Source of the DNA: Methanococcoides sp052057775
GTDB lineage: Archaea > Halobacteriota > Methanosarcinia > Methanosarcinales > Methanosarcinaceae
Length of the DNA stretch: 64,000 nt
Direction: 5' to 3'
NCBI RefSeq assembly: GCF_052057775.1
Contig: NZ_CP195121.1
Location: 992,001-1,056,000 of the forward strand
The first letter of the stretch is position 1; each line of letters opens with the position of its first letter. Positions 8,466 to 17,390 of this stretch are shown here, piece by piece. The translations under genes and the position numbers were made by a program. A model generated the notes under the pieces. The model saw only the letters and a list, made by a program, of their open reading frames with translations. It was not told the origin of the DNA and made no database searches.

Positions 8466-9500
8466 ATGTCAGGAGAAATAGTAGATCTTATTATCAACCC
8501 ATGGGTTCGCACTCTGATCGGTCTTTGCCTGATTGGTGTCGTCTTTATGGGAGCTATGACCGTTGTATGGTTCGAGCGTAAACTTTCTGGTGATATCCAG
8601 TTCAGGCTTGGTCCTAAATACGTAGGTCCTTCCGGTTAGTTCCAGCTTTTCGCTGATGCTATCAAACTGATGACCAAAGAAGATCTTATCCCATCAAAAG
8701 CTGACAGGTTGCTTTTCGTTTCAGCACCTATCGTCCTCATGGGTTCAGTCTTCATGATGCTGGTCGCCATCCCATTCGGTGCTATTATCGTAAATGGTGT
8801 CGAGTACCCCATAGTAGGTACACAGATGGACATCAGCGTACTTTACATTGAAGCAGTGTCTTCCGTTTCTATCATCGGTGCTTTCATGTATGCATACAGT
8901 TCTAACAACAAGTACTCCCTTCTGGGTGCTTTCAGGAACTTTGCAAGGATGATCGGATACGAGGTGCCACTTGGTATCACTGTGGTAAGTGTAGCTATCA
9001 TGGTAGGTTCACTGGACATTATCGAGATCGCACAGGCACAGAGCCCGATCTGGTTCGTGTTCCTCCAGCCTCTTGGATTCATCGTTTTCTTCATTGCACT
9101 GATGGCCGATATGGGTCGTCTCCCGTTCGACCAGAACGAGTCTGAAGAAGAACTTGTAGCAGGTTGGATCACTGAATATACCGGTATGAGGTTCGGTCTT
9201 GGTTTCTTTGCTGAATACATCCACCTTATTCTTGGTTCAATGCTTGTTGTATTGTTGTTCCTCGGAGGATGGAACTTACCTGCATTCCTGACCAACATCA
9301 CTATACTGGGGATCTTCCTTCCAACAATATACTTCCTGTTGAAGGTTGCTCTTGTTATCCTGACCATCATCATGCTTAGATGGGCAGTACCAAGGTTCAG
9401 GATCGACCAGGTTGTAGACCTTAGCTGGAAGAGGCTTCTCCCATTATCATTATTGAACCTTGGATGGGCAATAATATTGGGTATTTATATGGGTGCGTGA
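8466..9500 (+). CDS. fpoH: F420H2 dehydrogenase subunit FpoH with in-frame amber codon (possible pyrrolysine protein)
   Basis: The membrane subunit equivalent to NuoH/ND1 links the peripheral and membrane arms and forms the methanophenazine entry chamber. From the ATG at 8466 (AGGTGA at 8455-8460; an alternative ATG is at 8463) the frame runs 344 codons with one TAG at 8637-8639, codon 58. Before it lies the family motif WFERKL..GPKYVGPSG; after it FQLFADAIKLMTKEDLIP continues in the same frame, exactly as in NuoH, where this position is a hydrophobic residue. The downstream half carries several membrane spans and the MGRLPFD..ESEEELVAG signature. The TAG is the only in-frame stop and there is no frameshift. 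Read as a stop, it would leave a 57-residue fragment and abolish the complex. UAG decoding as pyrrolysine is my preferred explanation; mutation or sequencing error are alternatives. Confidence 0.93.
8637..8639 (+). other. In-frame UAG codon in fpoH, candidate pyrrolysine site
   Basis: The amber triplet sits between Gly and Phe in the conserved loop GPxG-X-(L/F)Q of NuoH-like subunits. It is one base change from TTG (Leu), CAG (Gln) or TGG (Trp). No obvious stem-loop resembling a PYLIS element was found just downstream by eye, but such an element is not required in methanogens that use TAG mainly as a sense codon. Confidence 0.6.
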
Positions 9501-9504
9501 TACC

Positions 9505-9912
9505 ATGGTATTGAAAAATATTGCTAGAGCTGTTAAAAACATCTACAAGCCCCCTATTACCAGAAGGTATCCTGAGGTTCCCACCGAGTTGCCTGACAGG
9601 TTCAGAGGGCTTCAAAAACTTGATAAAAGTAAATGTATAGGCTGTGGTATTTGTGCCAACACCTGCCCTAACAGTGCGATAAAGATCGTAAGGGCAAGGA
9701 TTGGTCCTGGCAGTGATAAGACAAGATGGTTCCCTGCCATCGATATCGGTCACTGTCTGTTCTGCGGCCTTTGTATCGATCAATGTCCACAGGGTGCTCT
9801 TTCAAGCACAAAGGTCTACACCACAGGTGTGATCAGGTGGACCCATGAGGAATTATTGTATACTCCGGACATGCTGGCACGTGAAGTTCCGGTAGGGGAG
9901 AATGGTGAGTGA
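9505..9912 (+). CDS. fpoI: F420H2 dehydrogenase subunit FpoI (2[4Fe-4S] subunit)
   Basis: A 135-residue subunit equivalent to NuoI/TYKY. Two cluster motifs are visible: C-IG-C-GI-C-ANT-CP and C-LF-C-GL-C-IDQ-CP. They pass electrons from the F420H2-oxidising FpoF module to the FpoB cluster. FpoF itself is not in this window; it is usually encoded elsewhere. The ATG at 9505 follows the fpoH stop by four bases; a GTG at 9493 overlaps fpoH and is less likely. The 3' end overlaps fpoJ by 11 bases. Confidence 0.97.
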   Translation: MVLKNIARAVKNIYKPPITRRYPEVPTELPDRFRGLQKLDKSKCIGCGICANTCPNSAIKIVRARIGPGSDKTRWFPAIDIGHCLFCGLCIDQCPQGALSSTKVYTTGVIRWTHEELLYTPDMLAREVPVGENGE

Positions 9913-10183
9913 AATGACAGGTATAATCGAAGGTGCCATCTTCGCTATTGTCGCTCTTGTGCTGATCTCATTTGCGATCCTGACAGTAGTGTCAAGAGAC
10001 ATAGTACGTGCAGCACTTGCGCTCGTTCTTGCTATGTTCACAGTGGCTGCCGTGTATATCATGCTCAACGCACAGTTCCTGGGTATTGTCCAGATCCTTG
10101 TGTACGTTGGAGCGATCGGAGTTCTGATACTCTTCGCAGTTATGCTGACCAAGAAGAATATGGGAAGTGATGATAATGAGTGA
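9902..10183 (+). CDS. fpoJ: F420H2 dehydrogenase subunit FpoJ, N-terminal part (J1)
   Basis: A 93-residue membrane protein matching the first three spans of NuoJ/ND6. It contains the AVYIMLNAQFLGIVQILVYVGAIGVLILF region, where the conserved glycine-rich span forms the pi-bulge helix of complex I. The remainder of the NuoJ fold is supplied by the next, overlapping ORF. The same split is known in Methanosarcina fpo operons, so it is a lineage trait rather than a fresh break. GTG and ATG starts are possible here; I keep 9902. Confidence 0.93.
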   Translation: MVSEMTGIIEGAIFAIVALVLISFAILTVVSRDIVRAALALVLAMFTVAAVYIMLNAQFLGIVQILVYVGAIGVLILFAVMLTKKNMGSDDNE

Positions 10184-10523
10184 ACGTCCAACTATATGGA
10201 AATCATTTGTCCATCAGTTCAATCCAAAGAGGCAGATCTCAAAACTGTTGGACCTGAAAGCTCCTTCAATCGAGACAATTCTCAGGACAATGACCAGACT
10301 TATCATTGCAGGTCTTTTCCTTGCAGTAGTACTGGTTTCACTTTATGGTACAGGATGGCCTGCTCTTGAACAGCTTCCACAGAACGTCGCTGACCAGAGT
10401 AACATCAAGGGATTGGGTACCCTTATCTTTACAGACTTTGTGGTCCCGTTCGAGATCCTTTCAATAGTGTTACTTTCCTCACTGATGGGTGCCATCTATC
10501 TGGCAAAAGGAGATGATAACTGA
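10176..10523 (+). CDS. fpoJ: F420H2 dehydrogenase subunit FpoJ, C-terminal part (J2)
   Basis: A 115-residue membrane protein with two hydrophobic spans (about residues 38-57 and 88-107) and the NuoJ-type ending TDFVVPFEILSIVLL..GAIYLAK. Together with J1 it rebuilds a full NuoJ. I choose the ATG at 10176, which overlaps the J1 stop by eight bases; ATG/GTG codons at 10167-10172 are in frame alternatives. Its TGA overlaps the fpoK ATG. Confidence 0.9.
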   Translation: MSERPTIWKSFVHQFNPKRQISKLLDLKAPSIETILRTMTRLIIAGLFLAVVLVSLYGTGWPALEQLPQNVADQSNIKGLGTLIFTDFVVPFEILSIVLLSSLMGAIYLAKGDDN

Positions 10524-10825
10524 TGATCCCGTTAAACTGGTATCTTGGTCTTTCAGCTATCGTGTTCTCCATAGGTCTCTATGGTTTGATGTCACATAAG
10601 AACGGTATCAGGATGCTTATGTGTGTGGAACTTATGTTAAACTCCGCAAACATAAACCTGGTCGCCTTCTCAAGTTACAACAATGACATGACAGGACAGG
10701 TATTCGCACTGTTCTCTATTGCACTGGCTGCAGCAGAGGCAGCAATCGGATTTGCGATTCTCATGTCAATTTACAGGATGCGCGATATGATCAACGTTGA
10801 CAAACTTAACTTATTGAGGTGGTAA
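10523..10825 (+). CDS. fpoK: F420H2 dehydrogenase subunit FpoK
   Basis: A 100-residue, three-span membrane protein equivalent to NuoK/ND4L. The conserved MLMCVELMLNSANINLVAF segment carries the membrane-buried Glu of the E-channel, and a second acidic residue lies in AAAEAAIGFAI. It is part of the proton path linking FpoH to the antiporter-like subunits. It overlaps J2 by one base and ends just before the GAGGTGG ribosome site of fpoL. Confidence 0.97.
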   Translation: MIPLNWYLGLSAIVFSIGLYGLMSHKNGIRMLMCVELMLNSANINLVAFSSYNNDMTGQVFALFSIALAAAEAAIGFAILMSIYRMRDMINVDKLNLLRW

Positions 10826-10827
10826 GA

Positions 10828-12825
10828 ATGGCAATGGAAAATCTTGCATTTTTAATACCACTGCTTCCTGCACTTGCTTTTGTGCTTACGTTCTTCCTCG
10901 GGAAGAAACTGCCATCCGGCGGTGCAATTATTCCGATCGTGGCAATAGCCATTTCATGTATAATATCAGTGGCTATCACCATGGGTCTTTTGCAGAACCC
11001 TGAGCATGTAGTAACTCAGTCTGTTCACTGGTTCGCAATACTCAATCTTGGAATACTGATCGACCCGCTTGCAGCGGTAATGCTTTCAATGGTCACATTT
11101 GTGAGTCTGCTTATCCACATCTATGCTGTGGGTTACATGTCACACGACCCTGCTAAGTCAAGGTACTTCGCAGAGACCGCTCTCTTCACAGCAGCTATGC
11201 TTGGTGTGATCCTTTCAGACAACATCCTTCAGCTTTTCGTTTGCTGGGAGCTTGTGGGTCTTTGTTCATACCTGCTTATCGGTTTCTGGTTCCACAAGCC
11301 AGGAGCAGCTGCAGCAGCTAAGAAGGCATTCCTGACTACCAGAATTGGTGACGTCATGTTCCTTGCAGGTATTGTCCTGCTCTTCTCTGACATATATACA
11401 ATATACAATGGAGTACTTCCGGAAGGCGTATACGTCCTCCAGTTCAGTGAAATGTTCCATTTGATCCCGGAACTTGTTGCTATTAATTCAACAATACTGG
11501 GTATGGAAGTAAGCCATCTGACACTTGTAACGCTGTTGTTCTTCGGTGGTGCGGTTGGTAAGTCCGGTCAGTTCCCGCTTCATGTGTGGCTTCCTGATGC
11601 AATGGAAGGTCCAACTACCGTTTCAGCTCTCATCCACGCAGCAACAATGGTTACAGCCGGTGTCTATCTCGTAGCACGTACCTTCCCAATGTTCCTTGCA
11701 GCACCTGATTCATTGATTGTCGTTGCTATCGTTGGTGCTTTCACTGCACTGTTCGCAGCAACAATGGGTATCGTAATGAACGATCTTAAGAGAGTACTTG
11801 CTTATTCAACTGTCAGTCAGCTTGGATACATGGTCCTTGGTCTTGGTCTTGGTGCAGTAGTTGGTGCAGAAGCTGTTGGAATTTCAATGTTCCACCTCAT
11901 CAACCATGCATTCTTCAAGGCACTGCTCTTCCTCTGTGCAGGAAGTGTCATCCACGCTGTAGGTACACATGATATGAGACAGCTTGGTGGCGTAGGCAAG
12001 GTCATGCCTATCACTTTCGCTACAATGACGGCTGCAGCACTTGCGCTTGCAGGTTTCGGTATCCCTGGTACAGGCCTCGGATTCAGTGGTTTCATGAGTA
12101 AGGACCCAATAATCGAGTCTGCATACCTGTATGCAACAGAAACCGGTAGCTGGATGCCATACCTGTTTGCTATCGCAGCAGCTTTCCTTACATCCCTGTA
12201 TATCTTCAGGCTGATCTTCATGACCTTTACAGGAGAGGCAAGGACAGATTACGGTGGACACGAGTCCCCTTCATCCATGACAATCCCTCTTGCGATCCTC
12301 GCAGTGTTCGCAGTGGTCTTCGGTGCATTGACAAGGACATCCTTTTATCACTTCATCGAAGAGACCTTTGTACACATGGATATTGAAGCACTTGCTGAGC
12401 TTGGTGGATACCACCTTGCACACCACGGACACGAACCACTTCTTGTCCTCTGGATGCCACTGATCGTGGCAGTTGCAGGTCTTGTTATTGCTTTCCTGAT
12501 CTACAACAGGAGGGTAGTTGACATGAGCAGGATCGTTTCAAGGAACAACCCTGTCTACAAGTTGCTCTACAACAGGTATTATCAGCATCAGATCTTTGTT
12601 GAGTTCTTCTCTGTAAAGATCATCTACGAGGGCCTTGCACTCGCAGGTTTCTATTCAGACAAGATGCTGGACTGGCTTGTCAACGGTACAAGTTACGTGC
12701 TTATTGAAGCAGGAGACTCCCTTAGGAAATTCCAGACTGGAGTCATACAGCACTATGCAGCAGCAGTAGTTGCAGGTGTAGGCCTGCTGGTCATTCTGAT
12801 CAAGCTGGTCATGGAGGTCTTCTAA
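10828..12825 (+). CDS. fpoL: F420H2 dehydrogenase subunit FpoL (antiporter-like, NuoL/ND5)
   Basis: A 665-residue polytopic membrane protein with the proton_antipo_N and proton_antipo_M regions and a C-terminal extension with an amphipathic stretch, as in NuoL. Visible signatures include CWELVGLCSYLLIGFWF with the essential Glu, FGGAVGKSGQFPLHVWLPDAMEGPT and HAFFKALLFLCAGS. It pumps one of the translocated ions. The ATG at 10828 follows GAGGTGG (10816-10822) by five bases; a GTG at 10819 inside fpoK is less likely. The stop overlaps the fpoM start. Confidence 0.97.
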   Translation: MAMENLAFLIPLLPALAFVLTFFLGKKLPSGGAIIPIVAIAISCIISVAITMGLLQNPEHVVTQSVHWFAILNLGILIDPLAAVMLSMVTFVSLLIHIYAVGYMSHDPAKSRYFAETALFTAAMLGVILSDNILQLFVCWELVGLCSYLLIGFWFHKPGAAAAAKKAFLTTRIGDVMFLAGIVLLFSDIYTIYNGVLPEGVYVLQFSEMFHLIPELVAINSTILGMEVSHLTLVTLLFFGGAVGKSGQFPLHVWLPDAMEGPTTVSALIHAATMVTAGVYLVARTFPMFLAAPDSLIVVAIVGAFTALFAATMGIVMNDLKRVLAYSTVSQLGYMVLGLGLGAVVGAEAVGISMFHLINHAFFKALLFLCAGSVIHAVGTHDMRQLGGVGKVMPITFATMTAAALALAGFGIPGTGLGFSGFMSKDPIIESAYLYATETGSWMPYLFAIAAAFLTSLYIFRLIFMTFTGEARTDYGGHESPSSMTIPLAILAVFAVVFGALTRTSFYHFIEETFVHMDIEALAELGGYHLAHHGHEPLLVLWMPLIVAVAGLVIAFLIYNRRVVDMSRIVSRNNPVYKLLYNRYYQHQIFVEFFSVKIIYEGLALAGFYSDKMLDWLVNGTSYVLIEAGDSLRKFQTGVIQHYAAAVVAGVGLLVILIKLVMEVF

Positions 12826-14312
12826 TGTTACCAATATTATCTTTGATAGTTCTGATCCCAATCTTGTTCGGAGCAGTAACTTTCTTTACAAAAACAAGGG
12901 AACAGGCAAGGATATCCGCTTTAGTGGGTACTCTGATCACACTGGTCCTGACACTCTACATGTACTTCTCATTCGACAGTACGACAGCAGCCATGCAGTT
13001 CGAGGAAATGGCAAACTGGATCCCATCACTTGGTATCAGCTATCACCTTGGTGTTGATGGCGTTTCCATGCCTCTTATACTGCTCAACGCTATTGTTATC
13101 CCACTGTTGATCATCTATACATGGGATGACGTCAGGTCCGCACCTAACAGGTTCTATGGCCTGATACTTGCAATGCAGGGAGCAGTCATTGGTGTATTCG
13201 TAGCACTTGACTTCTTCATATTCTATATCTTCTGGGAGCTTACCCTCGTACCATTGTTCTTCATGGTAAACATCTGGGGCGGTTCCAACAAGAAGCATGC
13301 AGCTATCAAGTTCTTCATCTACACTCACGTCGCATCTCTTGTGATGCTTCTGGGTATCTTTGGACTTTACTTCAACGCATGGTCTATCACAGGTTCCCCG
13401 AACATGGACATGGCACATATGATCGGCCAGTTCCAGTTCTTTGAATCAGGCGTTCTCAGGGATGCAATATTCCTTGCATTGCTCTTTGGATTCATTGTTA
13501 AGCTCCCTGTAGTACCATTCCACTCCTGGTTGCCGGATGCATATTCCGAAGCACCTACAGCAGGCAGTGTACTTTTCATCCTGCTTAAGATCGGTGGATA
13601 TGGTCTCTTTAGGGTAATGCTTCCAATGTTGCCATTCACAGCAACCCCAAGCCTCATGATCACCATCATGGGAGCTCTTGGTGCAGTGAGCATCCTCTAC
13701 GGTGCATTCCTTGCGCTTGCACAGAAGGACCTCAAGAGAATGATCGCATACTCCAGTATCAGTCACATGGGATACGTTACCCTCGGCTGTGCAGGTCTTG
13801 TAAGCCTCTCAGTATCCGGTGCAATGTTCCAGCAGTTCTCACACGGACTTATCATGAGCATTATGTTCATGTCCTGTGGAGTGATCCAGAATGCAACAGG
13901 TACAAGGATCATCAACGACCTTGGAGGTCTTGCAAAGAAGATGCCAAAGCTCGCAGTCATCATGGTGCTCGGTTTCATGGCATCACTTGGTCTGCCTGGC
14001 CTTACCGGTTTCATTGCAGAGTTCCTTGTGCTGACATTCAGTTTCATTAATGTGCCAACCTATGTGATCATCGCACTGCTTGCAATCGTGATCACAGCGG
14101 CATATCACCTCTGGGCATTGCAGAGGGCAATGTTCGGTACTTTCAATGAGAAGCTCGGTGAGATCGCGGACATCTCGTCCTACCAGACACTGTCCATGGG
14201 GGTAATCGCCCTGCTCGTACTGTACTTTGGACTGAACCCAAGTCCGGTGCTGGATATGATGATAACTAATTCAGAAAAGATCGTCAGCCTTATGGCTGTA
14301 ATGGGGGTGTGA
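12825..14312 (+). CDS. fpoM: F420H2 dehydrogenase subunit FpoM (antiporter-like, NuoM/ND4)
   Basis: A 495-residue polytopic protein of the antiporter-like family, normal in length. The transmembrane Glu motif FYIFWELTLVPLFFM and the Lys-bearing motifs VKLPVVPFHSWLPDAYSEAPT and LAQKDLKRMIAYSSISHMG are present. It forms a second ion-pumping channel. Its ATG shares the final A of the fpoL TAA, so translation is tightly coupled. Confidence 0.97.
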   Translation: MLPILSLIVLIPILFGAVTFFTKTREQARISALVGTLITLVLTLYMYFSFDSTTAAMQFEEMANWIPSLGISYHLGVDGVSMPLILLNAIVIPLLIIYTWDDVRSAPNRFYGLILAMQGAVIGVFVALDFFIFYIFWELTLVPLFFMVNIWGGSNKKHAAIKFFIYTHVASLVMLLGIFGLYFNAWSITGSPNMDMAHMIGQFQFFESGVLRDAIFLALLFGFIVKLPVVPFHSWLPDAYSEAPTAGSVLFILLKIGGYGLFRVMLPMLPFTATPSLMITIMGALGAVSILYGAFLALAQKDLKRMIAYSSISHMGYVTLGCAGLVSLSVSGAMFQQFSHGLIMSIMFMSCGVIQNATGTRIINDLGGLAKKMPKLAVIMVLGFMASLGLPGLTGFIAEFLVLTFSFINVPTYVIIALLAIVITAAYHLWALQRAMFGTFNEKLGEIADISSYQTLSMGVIALLVLYFGLNPSPVLDMMITNSEKIVSLMAVMGV

Positions 14313-14315
14313 GAA

Positions 14316-15770
14316 ATGGTAGATCTTATGTTACTCGCACCTGAAATAACGCTCCTGGTAACAGGACTTGCAATAGTACTGTTAGGTTTGTTCCTTTCAG
14401 GCCAGTCTAAGAAAATACTCGGATACATCGCAACACTTGGCTGTCTCATTGCCCTGATGTTCACACTGAACAGCTTTGGGACCACAGCTGTCATGTTCTC
14501 GAACTCACTGAGCATTGATGCACTTTCACAGTTCTTCAAGCTCGTGTTCCTGACAGTTGCGACACTTGTGTCCATCGCAGCGATCAAATACACTGATGGG
14601 AATGACCACACTGATGAGTTCTATGCTCTTTCACTCTTCGCAACCATCGGTATGATGATGGTGGCATCAGCAAACGACCTCATGGTGCTCTTCGTTGCAT
14701 TCGAGCTTGCAAGTCTTGCAACATACGGCCTTGCAGGTTTCGAGAAGAAGAACCCTGCTTCCTCAGAAGCAGCAATGAAGTACTTCATCATCGGTTCACT
14801 TTCTGCTGCTCTGCTGTTGCTCGGTATCGGATACGTTTACGGTACAACAGGTACCACAAACATTGAGGCAATTGCCCAGAACATAGGTCTCCTGTCAAGC
14901 AGCCCAATGGGAATCCTTTCCCTTGTACTGCTCATCGCAGGTTTTGGTTTCAAGATCGCTCTTGTGCCATTCCACATGTGGGCACCTGACACCTATCAGG
15001 GTTCACCTTCCGTGGTCTCCGCGCTTCTGGCAGCCGGCTCCAAGAAGATGGGATTCGTTGCAGCTTTCAAGGTCTTCATCACAGCCCTTATTGCCCTTCA
15101 GGCAGACTGGCAGATGGCATTTGCTATCCTTGCAGTGGTAACAATGACCTACGGTAACATCGTGGCATTGTCACAGACCAGTGTAAAGCGCATGCTCGCT
15201 TACTCATCCCTTGCACAGGCAGGATACATCACAATGGCACTTGTGGTCATGACACCGATGGCACTTACCGGTGGTATCCTCTACGCTCTCTCACACGGCT
15301 TCATGAAAGCAGGAGCTTTCATCGCAACAGCTGCTGTGGTCTACATGGCAACATCAGAGAACAAGGATATCCTGAAGGCTGATCACCTTGACAGCTTCAA
15401 GGGTCTTGGTAAGAGAATGCCAATTACAGCACTCTCCCTGACAGTCTTTGTACTGGCACTTTCCGGTATCCCACCAACAGCAGGTTTCATGAGCAAGTTC
15501 GTCCTGTTCTCATCAACCATCGAATCAGGACTTGTCTGGCTTGCAGTGATCGCTATCCTTAACAGCGCACTTTCACTGTACTACTACGCAAGAGTTGTCA
15601 GGTACATGTATGCTATGCCCGCAGAAGGTGAGAGGGTCTCTGAACCAATTCCATACGTTGTTGCACTGCTTGTAGCAGTTGCAGGTGTACTGGCAATCGG
15701 TCTCTGGCCGGAACCATTCGTGAACATGGCAATGGAAGCCGCAAAAGTATTGATCCCGGGAGGAATTTAA
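14316..15770 (+). CDS. fpoN: F420H2 dehydrogenase subunit FpoN (antiporter-like, NuoN/ND2)
   Basis: A 484-residue polytopic protein, third antiporter-like subunit. Signatures seen are VAFELASLATYGLAGFEKK, FKIALVPFHMWAPDTYQGSP and LSQTSVKRMLAYSSLAQAGY. It is placed next to FpoK/FpoJ in the assembled membrane arm. The ATG is three bases after the fpoM stop, and a GGAGG ribosome site for fpoO overlaps its own end. Length is typical. Confidence 0.97.
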   Translation: MVDLMLLAPEITLLVTGLAIVLLGLFLSGQSKKILGYIATLGCLIALMFTLNSFGTTAVMFSNSLSIDALSQFFKLVFLTVATLVSIAAIKYTDGNDHTDEFYALSLFATIGMMMVASANDLMVLFVAFELASLATYGLAGFEKKNPASSEAAMKYFIIGSLSAALLLLGIGYVYGTTGTTNIEAIAQNIGLLSSSPMGILSLVLLIAGFGFKIALVPFHMWAPDTYQGSPSVVSALLAAGSKKMGFVAAFKVFITALIALQADWQMAFAILAVVTMTYGNIVALSQTSVKRMLAYSSLAQAGYITMALVVMTPMALTGGILYALSHGFMKAGAFIATAAVVYMATSENKDILKADHLDSFKGLGKRMPITALSLTVFVLALSGIPPTAGFMSKFVLFSSTIESGLVWLAVIAILNSALSLYYYARVVRYMYAMPAEGERVSEPIPYVVALLVAVAGVLAIGLWPEPFVNMAMEAAKVLIPGGI

Positions 15771-15771
15771 A

Positions 15772-16122
15772 ATGGCAGATTGTGACCTTTGTGGAGTAGC
15801 AATTCCAACAGTATGTCCTGTAAGGGTATTTGCACCAAAGTTCGAGCAATCCTATCCTGAAGGAGTATGGAAAGGACTTTGCAGCTCTTGTCTTGAGAAA
15901 GCTAAAAAGGCATTTGATGAGGCTACTGAAAGCAAAGCAACGGGTTCATTCGGTAAGTGTGACCTTTGCGGTGCAGAAGGACAGGTACAGGATGTGGAGA
16001 TCAATATCCCATCCTTCTCAAAAGGCTATGAGCTTGAGAGAAAGAAGATCTGCATGAAATGCCTTGAAAAGAGCAGTGAAGCCTATGAAAATAAGGATGA
16101 ACTGCTTGGTGAACATCACTAA
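15772..16122 (+). CDS. fpoO: F420H2 dehydrogenase-associated protein FpoO
   Basis: A 116-residue soluble protein found at the end of methanogen fpo operons and without a counterpart in bacterial complex I. Four CxxC motifs form two repeated halves: C-DL-C and C-SS-C, then C-DL-C and C-MK-C. Two metal sites (zinc, or iron-sulfur as proposed for FpoO) are therefore possible. The internal repeat suggests descent from a duplicated zinc-ribbon. A GGGAGG site overlaps the fpoN end. The operon closes with a strong hairpin right after its TAA. Confidence 0.9.
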   Translation: MADCDLCGVAIPTVCPVRVFAPKFEQSYPEGVWKGLCSSCLEKAKKAFDEATESKATGSFGKCDLCGAEGQVQDVEINIPSFSKGYELERKKICMKCLEKSSEAYENKDELLGEHH

Positions 16123-16147
16123 AGGTCAGTCTCACTGACCTTTTTTT
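16121..16147 (+). terminator. Strong intrinsic-type terminator of the fpo operon
   Basis: A perfect 10-bp inverted repeat (AAAGGTCAGT / ACTGACCTTT) with a three-base loop begins at the stop codon of fpoO and runs directly into seven or more T residues. It is the clearest terminator in the window and marks the end of the roughly 10-kb operon. Confidence 0.85.
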
Positions 16148-16333
16148 CTTCTTTTTTACTTTGACTTTCACTTCTGATGATATTTATCTGTTCTTCCTCA
16201 GATCATTTTGAAGGATTATTATTTTCAGCAAGTACAACTCTCAGGAAGACCATTTGTTCAAAAAAGTTGATTTTTTCAGACGATTTTTTCAGACCTTTAT
16301 CTTCTCCGATAATTTCCTGTTGATAGTTCCTGA

Positions 16334-17275
16334 TCACATTCTTGCTATGGAGAGTAGTATGATCAGGAGTATGAACCTGATGATCATACTCATTCCTGTT
16401 GAAAAGGCCACGATCCTCAATCCGACTTTTGGTCCGAAAATAGATACGTAACGTGGAATTATCGCTCTGACAGTGAACAGCGGCAACATGAACATGCTTC
16501 CGAGCATAAGTACTATCATAGCCTGCAGGGATGAGATCCCTCCATCGCTTATCATAGGGCCAAGTAATGATACTCCGAGAATAGGGCTGGCGACATATGT
16601 TGTAAGCGGGACAATGCTCTCAGGTGGTATCCCGAATATTTCTGCAAGAGGAAGAACATTGAAGATCTCAAAAGCACCCCTCTCCCTCAGCGCAAATACC
16701 AGTGTTGTCATTGTCAGGTAGATAATAGCGATCTTTGTGAAGAGATGTTTTTGTTTTTTGAATGCTTTTCTCATGGCATCCTTTATATGGGGTCGCTCCA
16801 TGATCTCTGCTTTTGGTACGATGCACGTGTGCTCTCTGAACCATATCCTGCTCAGTATTATCACAACAGATACTTTGGCAAAGGCGCTGAGTATGAAGAC
16901 CATTACGTAGAATCCACCCACTACCGGGCCGAGTGCAGGCAGGACAATAGGTATCTGATAGGTCAGTATCTCCCTGATATATGCAGGGGTACTGTTAAGG
17001 ATGGCACAAAGCATGGTCTCACGATCATCAAGGCAGCCTTCATCCTTGATTTTTACGATCATGCTGTTCGCTGCTACTGTAGAGCCAAGGGACACCAGAA
17101 ATGCAGATGCACAGGCCTGCGGAAGGTGGGTATGCCTGAAAAGGGGTTCTGTGAACCTTGAGAACTTTTGCATAAATCCCATTTCAATGAGCAAACCTGT
17201 TCCGAAAAGACCTACAAATATGGTAGCGATTACAGGGAGTGCAAAATCAAACACCCTTATAAGCAGATCGAACAT
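16334..17275 (-). CDS. Nucleoside-recognition (Gate)-type membrane protein
   Basis: A 313-residue protein with six to eight hydrophobic segments. The stretch GSTVAANSMIVKIKDEG and the pattern of paired helices resemble the nucleoside-recognition (Gate) domain family found in transporters and spore proteins. The substrate is unknown. It is transcribed toward fpoO, with about 200 bp between the convergent ends and no shared operon partner. I rate the family assignment as moderate; a membrane transporter or exporter is the safe description. Confidence 0.6.
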   Translation of the reverse strand: MFDLLIRVFDFALPVIATIFVGLFGTGLLIEMGFMQKFSRFTEPLFRHTHLPQACASAFLVSLGSTVAANSMIVKIKDEGCLDDRETMLCAILNSTPAYIREILTYQIPIVLPALGPVVGGFYVMVFILSAFAKVSVVIILSRIWFREHTCIVPKAEIMERPHIKDAMRKAFKKQKHLFTKIAIIYLTMTTLVFALRERGAFEIFNVLPLAEIFGIPPESIVPLTTYVASPILGVSLLGPMISDGGISSLQAMIVLMLGSMFMLPLFTVRAIIPRYVSIFGPKVGLRIVAFSTGMSMIIRFILLIILLSIARM

Positions 17276-17390
17276 AACCCTATAATGATAATAACTTGTA
17301 AATTAATCTATTTGAATGAAGGTATTATGCTCCTTTAAAAAACCAAAACCTTGATATGATGTGCAATACTTTTTTGTCTGGTGATCGTAA

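Noticed and set aside
8457..8639. A separate 60-residue protein ending at the fpoH TAG
   Set aside because: The frame continues with clear FpoH sequence beyond the TAG, so a split or separate small gene is much less likely than an interrupted fpoH.
8670..9500. FpoH as a shortened protein starting at the ATG at 8670
   Set aside because: The N-terminal span and WFERKL..GPKYVGP motif are conserved parts of the family and needed; no ribosome site precedes 8670.
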